This document shows positions 53,464 to 61,829 of a stretch of DNA of 64,000 nt, one piece after another. The DNA lies in the NCBI RefSeq assembly GCF_001421715.1, contig NZ_LMKP01000005.1, forward strand, positions 41,976 through 105,975, given 5' to 3'. This DNA is from Sphingomonas sp. Leaf22. Its GTDB lineage: Bacteria; Pseudomonadota; Alphaproteobacteria; Sphingomonadales; Sphingomonadaceae. The notes under the pieces are model-generated. The model saw nothing but the letters and a program-made list of their open reading frames with translations. It was not told the DNA's origin and did not search any database. A program made the translations under genes and the position numbers. How positions within the stretch are numbered: the first letter of the stretch is position 1; every line of letters starts with the position of its first letter.

Positions 53464-53838
53464 TTCACGGGAAGGCGCGGAGACGCGAAGAAGTGGTTTT
53501 GGTTTCGCGCAGAGGCGCAAAGAACGCAAAGGGTTTGTGGGGCAGGCAGGGTCAGCCTGTCATGCAAAGCGTTGGGGGAGCTACCCGCCACCCGCCTGCT
53601 GGTACGACCCAACGACAATCATTGCAGATCGAAACGACCACCCCATCGTCGCCCCGGACCTGATCCGGGGCCCCGCTTCTACTTCTTCAGCGGCAGAATA
53701 GAAGCGGGACACCGGATCAAGTCCGGGGTGACGTAGCATCTGGCTGCCACGAGAACGCCAGTTGCCGCCCCTCTGCGCCCTTTGCGCATCTGCGCGAAAA
53801 CCCACTTCCTTCTCCACCCCTCCGTTCCTCCACGTGAA
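53464..53838. repeat. GCGCAGAGGCGCAAAGG-type inverted element, copy 3, with nested repeat
   Basis: The left end TTCACGGGAAGGCGCGGAGA leads to GCGCAGAGGCGCAAAGAACG. The right end is CTCTGCGCCCTTTGCGCATC then GCGAAAA, finishing at CACGTGAA. The core contains a complete CCCCGGAC-type inverted repeat (53647-53733), so this copy is about 130 bases longer than the other two. The nesting suggests one element entered the other. Confidence 0.85.
53647..53733. repeat. CCCCGGACTTGATCCGGGG repeat, copy 2 (nested)
   Basis: Arms CGTCGCCCCGGACCTGATCC and GGATCAAGTCCGGGGTGACG around CCCGCTTCT...AGAAGCGGG. It closely matches 35410-35493, with an extra base and one substitution in the left arm, and sits inside the core of the GCGCAGAGG-type element. 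Confidence 0.85.
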
Positions 53839-53883
53839 CCCAACTTCTTCCCTCTTCCGCACGACCCCGCTAAAGGCGCGGTC

Positions 53884-54780
53884 ATGACCCACGCTCCCGA
53901 TCCGAAGATGCTCGCCAAGGCGGAAACGCTGACCGAGGCGCTGCCGTATCTGCAACGATATGCCGGCCGCACCTTCGTGGTGAAATATGGCGGGCACGCG
54001 ATGGGCGATCCCGAACTGGCGCGCGATTTCGCCGAGGATGTCGTGCTGCTCAAGCAGGTCGGCATCAACCCGGTCGTGGTCCATGGCGGCGGGCCGCAGA
54101 TCGGGGCGATGCTCAAGCGGCTGGGCGTCGAATCGCGGTTCGTCGATGGCCTGCGGGTCACCGATGCGGCGACGGCCGAGGTCGCGGAAATGGTGCTGGC
54201 GGGCAAGATCAACAAGGAAATCGTCGCGTGGATCGCGCAGGCCGGCGGCAAAGCGGTCGGCATTTCCGGCAAGGACGCCCGGCTGGTCACCGCCGAAAAG
54301 GTCGGACGCAGCGAACCCGATCGGTCGCAGGGGATCGAACGCCATGTCGATCTGGGCTTCGTCGGCACGCCGGTCGCGGTCGACCCGACCATTCTCCACA
54401 GTCTGGCACGCGACGGCTTCATCCCCGTCGTCGCACCGGTGGCGCTGGGGGCCGATGGCGAGACCTACAACATCAACGCCGACACCATGGCCGGGGCCAT
54501 TGCGGGCGCGATGGGCGCGTCGCGCTTCTTCCTGCTGACCGATGTCGCGGGCGTGCTCGACAAGACCGGCGAATTGCTGAGCGACCTCAACCCCGCCCGC
54601 ATCGCCGAGCTGAAGGCCGACGGCACGATCAAGGGCGGGATGATCCCGAAGGTCGAGACCTGCGTCAACGCGGTCGCGCAGGGCGTCGATGCCGCCGTCA
54701 TCCTCGACGGGCGCGTGCCGCACGCCATGCTGCTCGAAATCTTTACCGAACAGGGTGCAGGAACGCTGGTCCGCGCCTGA
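53884..54780 (+). CDS. argB: Acetylglutamate kinase
   Basis: 298 residues from the ATG at 53884. It phosphorylates N-acetylglutamate in arginine synthesis. Family blocks: [74 protein letters not shown] and [10 protein letters not shown], with [10 protein letters not shown] near the end. The open frame extends upstream into repeat DNA, but family alignment supports this start. YggT follows on the same strand after 95 bases. Confidence 0.96.
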   Translation: MTHAPDPKMLAKAETLTEALPYLQRYAGRTFVVKYGGHAMGDPELARDFAEDVVLLKQVGINPVVVHGGGPQIGAMLKRLGVESRFVDGLRVTDAATAEVAEMVLAGKINKEIVAWIAQAGGKAVGISGKDARLVTAEKVGRSEPDRSQGIERHVDLGFVGTPVAVDPTILHSLARDGFIPVVAPVALGADGETYNINADTMAGAIAGAMGASRFFLLTDVAGVLDKTGELLSDLNPARIAELKADGTIKGGMIPKVETCVNAVAQGVDAAVILDGRVPHAMLLEIFTEQGAGTLVRA

Positions 54781-54875
54781 AACGGGACCGGATCGCGCCG
54801 CGATCCGACCGCTGAAGGCTTGGAGCCGGGCGCGCGCGTCCCTATAGTCGAGAACCATTCGCGAAAGGCCAAGCG

Positions 54876-55178
54876 TTGAACGTCCTGCTCGATATCATTC
54901 AGGTGCTGCTGAACGTTCTGTGGTGGATCATCGTCGTGCAGGCGATCCTGTCGATCCTGATCTCGTTCAACGTCATCAACACCCATAACGACTTCATCCG
55001 CTCGCTGTATCGCGGGCTGATGACCGCGACCGAGCCGGTCTATCGTCCGATCCGGAAGATCCTTCCCGATTTCGGCGCGCTCGACTTCGCGCCGTTCGTG
55101 GTGCTGGTGCTGATCGGCATCCTGCAGGGCATCGTCCTGCCCGCGATCGCGCGCAACACCGGGGCGCTGTTCATCTAA
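54876..55178 (+). CDS. YggT-family membrane protein
   Basis: 100 residues from a TTG. Two hydrophobic segments (QVLLNVLWWIIVVQAILSILISF and FAPFVVLVLIGILQGIVLP) surround EPVYRPIRKILPDFGALDF, the conserved YggT motif. A small inner-membrane protein implicated in osmotic or division-linked processes; no reaction is known. Its end converges with the HTH regulator gene and overlaps its stop by 4 bases. Alternative start codons are unconvincing. Confidence 0.88.
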   Translation: MNVLLDIIQVLLNVLWWIIVVQAILSILISFNVINTHNDFIRSLYRGLMTATEPVYRPIRKILPDFGALDFAPFVVLVLIGILQGIVLPAIARNTGALFI

Positions 55179-55375
55179 CCCTTTGCCGGGCTGACGAAGA
55201 CCGCCTCGATCGGCAGCCCGAACAGTTCGGCGATGCGAAAGGCCAGCGGCAGCGACGGGTCGTAGCGGCCCGTCTCGATGGCGTTGACGCTTTGCCGCGA
55301 CACGTCGAGTCGCTCGGCCAGATGCTGCTGCGACCAGCCCCGCTCGGCGCGCAGCGCCTTCAGATGGTTATCCAC
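55175..55375 (-). CDS. Small XRE-type helix-turn-helix regulator
   Basis: 66 residues from a GTG at 55375. The HTH motif QQHLAERLDVSRQSVNAIE is central, with ERGWS before and PSLPLAFRIAELFGL after. It overlaps the membrane-protein gene by 8 bases, and the pair is transcribed together. Such small XRE proteins usually repress their own operon; a repeated operator lies upstream of the first gene (55804-55847). It forms a dimer by family expectation. Confidence 0.88.
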   Translation of the reverse strand: MDNHLKALRAERGWSQQHLAERLDVSRQSVNAIETGRYDPSLPLAFRIAELFGLPIEAVFVSPAKG

Positions 55376-55781
55376 GCGCGCGTTCCCGGAACGCCGCGAT
55401 CCCCCGGATGCAGACGGCCAACCCGATCGCGCCGAACCAGATCGTCGCGGCAAAATAGCCCTGCACATGGCCGATCAGCCCGAACCCTTCGAGGAAGCCC
55501 ATCGCCGTCATGATTGACAGCGTGACCCCGGTCGCGATCAGTTGATCCCGGACCATTTGCGCGCGCAGATATTCGTCGCGCATCTCGACCAGCAACCGAC
55601 CGATCACCACGAACACCAGCGCGATCGGCACCGCCGGCAGGATCGCGGCGAACCATGCCAGCGCGCCGGTGGGCGGACTGTAGCGGAACCACAGATTCAC
55701 TCCCACCAGCGCGACACCATAGAGCATCATGACGACGGTCAGGCGGGCGGTGTAGCGCTTGATCTCAGACGGGACAGGCAT
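55368..55781 (-). CDS. Four-helix membrane protein paired with the HTH regulator
   Basis: 137 residues from the ATG at 55781 with a GGAGG ribosome site. Four hydrophobic segments (LTVVMMLYGVALVGVNLWF, WFAAILPAVPIALVFVVIGRLL, QLIATGVTLSIMTAMGFLEGF, YFAATIWFGAIGLAVCI) give a small integral protein. No known domain is recognised. Pairs of a small membrane protein and XRE regulator occur in many bacteria; the membrane partner may act as sensor or anti-repressor, but this is untested. Confidence 0.65.
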   Translation of the reverse strand: MPVPSEIKRYTARLTVVMMLYGVALVGVNLWFRYSPPTGALAWFAAILPAVPIALVFVVIGRLLVEMRDEYLRAQMVRDQLIATGVTLSIMTAMGFLEGFGLIGHVQGYFAATIWFGAIGLAVCIRGIAAFRERARG

Positions 55782-55803
55782 GTCAGCATCCTCCACTGTT
55801 GTG

Positions 55804-55847
55804 AAGGACGCTTTACATGACAAGCTCGCTTTACGTCAAGCGTCCTT
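55804..55847. promoter_or_regulatory. Operator-like inverted repeat upstream of the HTH pair
   Basis: Outer arms AAGGACGCTT (55804) and AAGCGTCCTT (55838) enclose two CTTTAC-type direct elements (CTTTACATGACAAG and GCTTTACGTCAAG). Such repeats 5' of an XRE operon are candidate autoregulatory sites. The right part overlaps the stop codon of the downstream dehydrogenase gene. Confidence 0.5.
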
Positions 55848-56716
55848 TACCTCGTCGGCACCGGCTCCTCGCCCGAATAATCGTAGAAGCCGCGCTTCAC
55901 CTTCCGTCCGTACCAGCCGGCTTCGACATATTTGACCAGCAGCGGCGCGGGCCGGAACTTGGGATCGCCGGTCCCCTCGAACAGCACGCGCGTGATTTCA
56001 AGACAGGTGTCGAGCCCGATGAAATCGGCCAGCGTGAACGGCCCCATCGGGTGGTTGAGCCCGAGCTGGCACGCCGCATCGATATCCGAAATCGTCGCCA
56101 CGCCCTCGCCCAGCGCGAAGCACGCTTCGTTCAGCATCGGCATCAGCACGCGGTTGACGATGAAGCCCGGCGCGTCATTGGCATGGACGATCCGCTTGTT
56201 CAGGCTCTGGCCGAACGCCTCGACCGCCGCGACCGTCGCGTCGCTGGTGGCAAGGCCGCGGATCAGCTCGATCAGCCCCATGACCGGTACCGGATTGAAG
56301 AAATGCACGCCCATGAACCGCGCCGGATCGGGCGCGGCCTGCGCCAGCCGGGTGATCGGGATCGACGAGGTATTGCTCGCAAGGATCGCCGTGTCCGACA
56401 GCGCCTTGCCCACGCTCTCGAAAATCTGCCGCTTCACCGCCTCGCGCTCGGTCGCCGCCTCGATCACCAGATCGCACGGACCCATCGCCGCCAGATCGCC
56501 TACGGCCTCGATCTGGCCGAGCGCGGCATCGGCATCGCCCTGTGCGATCTTTTCCTTGGCAACCGCCCGCGCCAGTTGCCTGGCGATGCCGTCCTTGCCG
56601 GCCTGCGCGCGGTCGACCGATACGTCCGACAGCAGCACGCGATAGCCCGCCTGCGCCGCGACCTGGGCGATCCCCGCCCCCATCTGGCCCGCGCCGATCA
56701 CGCCAATCGTCTTCAT
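55847..56716 (-). CDS. 3-hydroxybutyryl-CoA dehydrogenase-type enzyme
   Basis: 289 residues from the ATG at 56716. The NAD-binding fold [22 protein letters not shown] opens it, and [15 protein letters not shown] and [16 protein letters not shown] carry the catalytic residues (the catalytic histidine is in VHFFNP). The C-terminal domain ([18 protein letters not shown]) is intact. It oxidises 3-hydroxyacyl-CoA to the 3-oxoacyl-CoA in fatty acid or hydroxybutyrate metabolism. Convergent with the HTH-pair operator region. Confidence 0.92.
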   Translation of the reverse strand: MKTIGVIGAGQMGAGIAQVAAQAGYRVLLSDVSVDRAQAGKDGIARQLARAVAKEKIAQGDADAALGQIEAVGDLAAMGPCDLVIEAATEREAVKRQIFESVGKALSDTAILASNTSSIPITRLAQAAPDPARFMGVHFFNPVPVMGLIELIRGLATSDATVAAVEAFGQSLNKRIVHANDAPGFIVNRVLMPMLNEACFALGEGVATISDIDAACQLGLNHPMGPFTLADFIGLDTCLEITRVLFEGTGDPKFRPAPLLVKYVEAGWYGRKVKRGFYDYSGEEPVPTR

Positions 56717-56803
56717 CCTCAACGTCCTCTCGTTACGACTTTCGCGTCCTGAACGCGGGAATAGCGGGTTTCGGTCAGCGGTCCATGCCGGTATCGCACA
56801 CCC

Positions 56804-57865
56804 ATGCGCCGTTTCCTGCCCCTTGCCCTGCCGCTGCTGCTCCCCGCCTGCAATGCCGGCGCGCCGGTGCCCGAACCGACCGCGTCGCCGGTCGCCGCGC
56901 CCATGCCGCCGACCGACACCGCTGCCCGGCCCAGGCCGTTGCCGCTGAAGACCTTCGACGACTGGGCGGCGGGCTGCGACAATGGCGCGACCTGTCAGGC
57001 GGGATCGCTGGTCCCCGAAGAGGGCGACCCGCCGGCACTCACGCTGTCGATCGAGCGCGCCGCCGCCCCCGACGGCAGCTTCACGATCCGCCTGCGCGGC
57101 GAAGCCCCCGCCCTGCCGCTGACCGCGCAGGTCGATGGCGAAGCGGTCGCGCGCGGCGGGACGACGCACGACGATACGACCGAACTGACCGGCGAACCCG
57201 CCCTGGCCCTCGCCCGCAAACTGGCGAATGGCGGCACGGTCACCATCGTCGACGCCGCCGGCCGGGCGCTCGCCACGCTCCCGCTGAAGGGGGCCGCCGC
57301 CGCCCTGCGCTGGATCGACGCGCAACAGGGGCGCGACGGCACCACCGGCGCACTGGTCGCCAGGGGGCCACGTCCCGATACCCGCCCCGCCCCCGCGCTC
57401 CCGGGCGTCCGCGCGCCGGTGATCCGGGGCGAATCAGCATTGCTTGACCCGTTGCTAGTCACCCAGATGCGCGCGGCGGCGAAGTGCGATACCGACGACC
57501 TGCCCGACGCGACGACCAAACCGCTCGGCGACGGGCAGACGCTGGCGATCGTGCCCTGCACGGTCGGTGCCTATAACGTGCTGTCGGCGCTGTCGGTGGT
57601 GACGCGCGGGGCAGCGGTCCCGGCGACGTTCGACGCGCCGCCGGCCGGCGACGCGCCCGACGAACAGTCGCTGGTGTTCAATGCCGTCTTTGCCGACGGT
57701 ATCCTCACCGCCGATGCGCGCGCGCGCGGGCTCGGCGACTGCGGCGTCAAGCAACGTTACGCATGGGACGGCAGCCGTTTCCGCCTGATCGAACAGCGCG
57801 AGATGGAGCAATGCCGCGGCAATATCGACTATATCCGCACCTGGACCGCGCGGCTGATCCGCTGA
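56804..57865 (+). CDS. DUF1176 domain protein, lipoprotein or secreted
   Basis: 353 residues. Signal with LLLPACNAG (possible lipobox PAC). The DUF1176 core starts at [17 protein letters not shown] and includes [15 protein letters not shown], then [16 protein letters not shown] and [27 protein letters not shown], with six or more cysteines suggesting disulfides in the envelope. Function unknown. It is flanked by a dehydrogenase and the egt operon, with no shared theme. A GC-rich palindrome follows it. Confidence 0.82.
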   Translation: MRRFLPLALPLLLPACNAGAPVPEPTASPVAAPMPPTDTAARPRPLPLKTFDDWAAGCDNGATCQAGSLVPEEGDPPALTLSIERAAAPDGSFTIRLRGEAPALPLTAQVDGEAVARGGTTHDDTTELTGEPALALARKLANGGTVTIVDAAGRALATLPLKGAAAALRWIDAQQGRDGTTGALVARGPRPDTRPAPALPGVRAPVIRGESALLDPLLVTQMRAAAKCDTDDLPDATTKPLGDGQTLAIVPCTVGAYNVLSALSVVTRGAAVPATFDAPPAGDAPDEQSLVFNAVFADGILTADARARGLGDCGVKQRYAWDGSRFRLIEQREMEQCRGNIDYIRTWTARLIR

Positions 57866-57871
57866 CGATGA

Positions 57872-57935
57872 CCCCTCTCCCGGCGGGAGAGGGAGGGAGC
57901 GGCGGAGCCGCGAAAGGGTGAGGGTGATGCGCTTC
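57872..57935. repeat. GC-rich palindrome after the DUF1176 gene
   Basis: CCCTCTCCC pairs with GGGAGAGGG around GGC, then AGCGGCGGAGCCGC follows as a second hairpin. It sits between two convergent genes and could terminate both. It is similar in style but not identical to the CCTCCCCG repeats. Confidence 0.6.
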
Positions 57936-57948
57936 GAACGGAAGCACC

Positions 57949-58788
57949 CTACCGCGCCAACGTCACCACCACCGGATAATGATCCGAGGGAAACACGTCG
58001 CCCCGCCGCGTATCGATCGTCGTCGCCCGCTTCACCGCGAACCCCCGCGTGAAAATCCAGTCGATGCGGCGATCGGGCTTGCCGGTAAAGCCATAGAACG
58101 TCGCCTCGGGACCGGTCCGCACCGGTGCCGCGACCCACGCATCGCGCAACGCCTGCGCCATCCGGCGATAGGTCGGGGTGTCGGGCACGGTGTTGAAGTC
58201 GCCGGTCACCACCACCGGCAAATCTCCGGCGATCGCCGGGATGCGCGCCGCCAGCAGCGCCGCGCCCTTCTCGCGCGCCGCCTCGTCCTCGGCACGATAG
58301 GGCAGATGCGTGTTGAACATCGCGAAGCGTGTGCCGTCCTTCGCGCGAAACACCGCCCATGTCACCATGCGCGGCAGCGGGTGGCCCCAACTGATGCTGC
58401 CCGGCACTCCGGGCGTATCGGACAGCCAGAAATTACCCCAGCGTTCGACCTGCAACCGGTCAGCGCGATAGAAGATGCCCATATGCTCGTCATCGGGGCT
58501 TCCGGAGCCGCTGCGCCCGACCCCGATCCAGCGATAGCGCGGCAGGCGCGCGACGACGTCGTCCCCCTGCCGTTCGAACAGTTCCTGCGTCCCGATCACG
58601 TCCGGGCTGGCGCGGCGGATCGTCGCGGCGGTCAGGTCGCGGCGCAATTCCCATCGGTTCGCGCCGTCGTCGGGGGACGGCAGCCGGATGTTGAGGCTCA
58701 TGACCGTCAGGTCGCGGGCCGATGCCGGCGCGACGACCGTCAGCATTGCCAGCAATGCCGCGACGATGCGGATCACTATGCGGATCAC
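57949..58788 (-). CDS. Endonuclease/exonuclease/phosphatase-family protein
   Basis: 279 residues from a GTG at 58788, overlapping the egtD stop as GTGA. Signal peptide (LLAMLTVVAPASA) suggests an exported enzyme. The EEP catalytic motifs are IGTQELF, GIFYRAD, FNTHLPYRAE, VTGDFNTVPDTP and FPSDHYPVVVTL. It is the third gene of the ergothioneine unit. Its substrate is unknown; secreted EEP proteins include nucleases and phospholipases. No link to ergothioneine itself is visible except cotranscription. Confidence 0.85.
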   Translation of the reverse strand: MIRIVIRIVAALLAMLTVVAPASARDLTVMSLNIRLPSPDDGANRWELRRDLTAATIRRASPDVIGTQELFERQGDDVVARLPRYRWIGVGRSGSGSPDDEHMGIFYRADRLQVERWGNFWLSDTPGVPGSISWGHPLPRMVTWAVFRAKDGTRFAMFNTHLPYRAEDEAAREKGAALLAARIPAIAGDLPVVVTGDFNTVPDTPTYRRMAQALRDAWVAAPVRTGPEATFYGFTGKPDRRIDWIFTRGFAVKRATTIDTRRGDVFPSDHYPVVVTLAR

Positions 58789-59756
58789 GGCGCGATCGGC
58801 ATTGCCCTTGCTTCGGCGAGGATCACGCAGAACGTGCCGTCGCCACACCATTGTTGTACCGGAGTCCATCCGCCGCTGCGTAGCAAAAGCCGGGCGTCGC
58901 GGTCGCCATATTTATGGCTGTTCTCGGTGTGGATCGTCTCGCCCGCCTGCATCGCGAACGAACGGCCATCGACGGTGAAGGACACGTCGCGCGTAGCGCG
59001 CAGATGCATCTCGATCCGGGCGGCATCGTCGTTCCAGCGGGCTTCGTGCGCGAATGCCTCGACCGGGATCGTTCCCGCCAGCTCGCGGTTGATCCGGTCG
59101 AGCAGGTTCAGGTTGAACGCCGCCGTTACCCCCGCCGCGTCGTCATAGGCGGCGACCAGCGTGCCCTGATCCTTGATCCGGTCGATGCCGATCAAGAGCA
59201 TCGCCCCCTCGCCCAGCCAGTCGCGCATCGCCCGCAGCAACGTGCCGGCGGCGAGCGGCTCCATATTGCCGATCGTCGATCCCGGAAAGAATCCCAGCTT
59301 CGGCATGTCCGCCACTTGCGGCGGAAGCGGCACGGGATGCATGAAATCAGCCTCGACCGGCAGCACCGGCAATCCGGGGAATTGGCTGGCAAGCACCGCT
59401 GACGACGAACGCAGGAAATCGCCCGAAATATCGATCGGGACATAGGCGGCCGGTTCGATGCAGTTGAGCACGATCGGCGTCTTCACCGACGAACCAGATC
59501 CGAACTCGACCACTGCAACGCCTTCGCCGACCGCCCCGACCAGTTCGGGGCAGATCGTCTTCAGTATCGCCGTTTCCGCGCGTGTCGGATAATATTCGGG
59601 CAGCGCGGTGATGTCCTCGAACAGTTCCGACCCCTTGCGGTCATAGAACCAGCGCGCCGGAATCGCCTTTTGCCCGAGCGTCAGCCCGGCCAGTACGTCG
59701 GCACGAAAGGCGGGATCGGCACGGGTCGCCATCGGCACATCGTCGCTACGCAGCAT
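58785..59756 (-). CDS. egtD: L-histidine N-alpha-methyltransferase EgtD
   Basis: 323 residues from the ATG at 59756. It trimethylates histidine with S-adenosylmethionine to form hercynine, the first step of ergothioneine synthesis. The family features are QKAIPARWFYDRKGSELFEDIT, YYPTRAETAIL, VVEFGSGSSVKTP (SAM site) and GFFPGSTIGNMEP. Start overlaps the egtB stop as TGATG. Length and motifs match EgtD of proteobacteria. Confidence 0.93.
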   Translation of the reverse strand: MLRSDDVPMATRADPAFRADVLAGLTLGQKAIPARWFYDRKGSELFEDITALPEYYPTRAETAILKTICPELVGAVGEGVAVVEFGSGSSVKTPIVLNCIEPAAYVPIDISGDFLRSSSAVLASQFPGLPVLPVEADFMHPVPLPPQVADMPKLGFFPGSTIGNMEPLAAGTLLRAMRDWLGEGAMLLIGIDRIKDQGTLVAAYDDAAGVTAAFNLNLLDRINRELAGTIPVEAFAHEARWNDDAARIEMHLRATRDVSFTVDGRSFAMQAGETIHTENSHKYGDRDARLLLRSGGWTPVQQWCGDGTFCVILAEARAMPIAP

Positions 59757-61012
59757 CACAGGTCCTTTGCGAGCCGGACGCCGGTAAATTGCCAGCGCTG
59801 GTGAGGGTAGAAGAAATTGCGGTAGGAGGCGCGCGCATGACCACGCGGCGTGGCGCACGAGCTCCCGCGCAACACGAACTGCCCGCTCATGAACTTACCG
59901 TTATATTCGCCGACCGCGCCATCGACCGTGCGAAAGCGCGGATAGGGGCGGTACGCGCTGCCGGTCCATTGCCACACGTCCCCGAAAAAGGCCGGTCCGC
60001 CGGTCGACGGGCGCGGTTCGACGGCATGGGCATGGTCCAGCTGGTTGCCGCCCGCCGGGTCATGGCGCGCGGCGGCGACCTCCCATTCGAATTCGGTCGG
60101 TAGTCGCGCCCCGGCCCAGGTCGCATAGGCATCGGCTTCGAAAAAGCTGACATGCGTCACCGGCGCGGCCGGATCGATCGCGCGCCGTCCATCGAGGCCG
60201 AAGCGGGTCCAGACCTCCCCCTTGCGCTCCCAATATAGCGGTGCCTCGATCCGGTTGGCCTGTACCCATGCCCAGCCATCGGCCAGCCACAGCCGCGCAT
60301 CGGCATAGCCGCCATCGGCGATGAACGCGGCCCATTCGCCATTGGTGACGGTGCGGTCGGCAATCGCGTGGCGGTGGAGCAGCACGTCGTGGCGCGGCCC
60401 TTCGCAATCGAACGCAAAGCCGCTGCCGTCATGCCCGACCTGGGCGATGCCGCCGCCATGCTCGATCCAGCCGGTCGGTGCCGGCATCGCCACCGGGCGC
60501 TTCGGCTCGGGCGCGAACATCGCCGGTTCCAGCGGGTTTTCGCTGAAATGATGGAGGATATCGGTCAGCAGCAATTCCTGATGCTGCTCTTCATGGTTGC
60601 AGCCGAGCGCCACCAGTTGCTGCGCTTCGTCGGGCAGATCGGGCAGCGCCGCCAGCAGCGCGGCATCGACCGCCGCGCGATAGGCGCGCACTTCGTCGAG
60701 GCTGGGGCGCGTCACCATGCCGCGCCGTCCGCGCGCATGACGCCGACCCTCGGCCTCGTAATAGCTGTTGAACAGGAACGGGAAGCGTTCGTCGTGCAGC
60801 GTATAGCCCGGCACGTGATCGCGCAGGACGAAGGTTTCGAAGAACCACGTGGTGTGCGCCAGATGCCATTTGGCGGGGGACGCATCGTCCATCGACTGCA
60901 CGGTCGCATCGGCGTCGGACAGTGGCGAGGTCAGCGCATCGGTGAGCGCACGAACCCTGGCATATCGGGATACGAGCGCCTGGTCGGGCAGGTTGACCGG
61001 TGTCGCTCGCAT
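59756..61012 (-). CDS. egtB: Ergothioneine biosynthesis protein EgtB
   Basis: 418 residues. A DinB-like N-terminal domain supplies iron ligands: [13 protein letters not shown] at about residue 50 and [14 protein letters not shown] at about 138. The C-terminal FGE-sulfatase-like domain has [28 protein letters not shown] and [23 protein letters not shown]. It is an iron sulfoxide synthase joining hercynine and a thiol with oxygen. It leads the egtB-egtD-EEP unit; EgtA/EgtC are absent, suggesting the cysteine-direct variant. Confidence 0.93.
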   Translation of the reverse strand: MRATPVNLPDQALVSRYARVRALTDALTSPLSDADATVQSMDDASPAKWHLAHTTWFFETFVLRDHVPGYTLHDERFPFLFNSYYEAEGRRHARGRRGMVTRPSLDEVRAYRAAVDAALLAALPDLPDEAQQLVALGCNHEEQHQELLLTDILHHFSENPLEPAMFAPEPKRPVAMPAPTGWIEHGGGIAQVGHDGSGFAFDCEGPRHDVLLHRHAIADRTVTNGEWAAFIADGGYADARLWLADGWAWVQANRIEAPLYWERKGEVWTRFGLDGRRAIDPAAPVTHVSFFEADAYATWAGARLPTEFEWEVAAARHDPAGGNQLDHAHAVEPRPSTGGPAFFGDVWQWTGSAYRPYPRFRTVDGAVGEYNGKFMSGQFVLRGSSCATPRGHARASYRNFFYPHQRWQFTGVRLAKDL

Positions 61013-61021
61013 GGAAAGCTC

Positions 61022-61588
61022 CTATGCCGGCTGGTGATCCCCGCCTGGCACCCACAAAACGTCCCCGCCGCCGCTTTGGTTCACCCATCGGGCGTACACG
61101 AACAGCAAATCTGACAAGCGATTGATATAGGCTAATAAATTATGGTTTAGGTCCGCTCCGTACGAAGCGGCCACGACCGCCCGCTCGGCCCGTCGGACGA
61201 TCGCCCGCGCCAGATGCAGTGCCGCCCCCGCCGCCGTCCCGCCGGGTAGGATGAAACTGGTCAACGGCGACAGATCGGCGTTCATCCGGTCGATCGCCTC
61301 TTCCAGCGCCGTCACCTGCCCCGGCACGATGCGCAGCGCGCCAGCAATACCCGGCGGCGTGGCCAGGTCCGCGCCGAAGTCGAACAGGTCGTTCTGCACC
61401 CTGCGCAACAGCGCGCCTTCCTGACCGGTGCCCAGCGCGACCGCCGCGACGCCGATTGCCGAATTGGCTTCGTCGACATCGCCGATCGCCTGCATCACCG
61501 CCGCGTCCTTGGCGACGCGCGATCCGTCGACCAAGCCGGTGGTCCCGGCATCGCCGGTGCGGGTGTAAATCTTGTTCAGCTTGACCAC
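61022..61588 (-). CDS. PduO-type cob(I)alamin adenosyltransferase
   Basis: 188 residues, GTG start giving VVKLNKIYTRTGDAGTTGL. The ATP-binding motif TRTGDAGTTGL near the N-terminus, NDLFDFGADLATPP in the middle and FILPGGT...ALHLARAIVRRAER in the C-terminal half define the family. It transfers an adenosyl group from ATP to cob(I)alamin. It is 9 bases from egtB on the same strand, with the small membrane protein just upstream. Confidence 0.9.
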   Translation of the reverse strand: MVKLNKIYTRTGDAGTTGLVDGSRVAKDAAVMQAIGDVDEANSAIGVAAVALGTGQEGALLRRVQNDLFDFGADLATPPGIAGALRIVPGQVTALEEAIDRMNADLSPLTSFILPGGTAAGAALHLARAIVRRAERAVVAASYGADLNHNLLAYINRLSDLLFVYARWVNQSGGGDVLWVPGGDHQPA

Positions 61589-61592
61589 GGCG

Positions 61593-61820
61593 TCAGGTGC
61601 GCCCGGACATGAACAGCAGAACAACGACGATCAGGATCGCGACCGCCTGAAACAACACCCGCGCCTGCATCATCTTGTTCGATTTCAGCGCCTGTTCGCT
61701 CGGCCCCTCGCCGCGCGCGGTGGCGGTTCCTTCGGCAAGGAACGATACGATGCCGCGGATCAGCGCGACGACGACCGCGATCATCGCCGCGATCAGCAAC
61801 AGGACCAGAAAGGTGTTCAT
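61593..61820 (-). CDS. Small twin-transmembrane protein
   Basis: 75 residues with two hydrophobic helices (FLVLLLIAAMIAVVVALIRGI and VLFQAVAILIVVVLLFM) joined by a polar loop (AEGTATARGEGPSEQALKSNKMMQ). This is the twin-TM / HIG1-like small protein often encoded directly before cobalamin adenosyltransferase genes in alphaproteobacteria. Its function is unknown. It is 9 bases after the gluQRS stop. Confidence 0.8.
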   Translation of the reverse strand: MNTFLVLLLIAAMIAVVVALIRGIVSFLAEGTATARGEGPSEQALKSNKMMQARVLFQAVAILIVVVLLFMSGRT

Positions 61821-61829
61821 GTATCCAAG

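Larger units (their letters stand above)
53453..53883. other. Intergenic region with nested repeat element
   Basis: 431 bases between the YhhQ-like gene and argB. Nearly all of it is copy 3 of the GCGCAGAGG-type element with a CCCCGGAC-type repeat in its centre. No gene was supported here. Confidence 0.55.
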
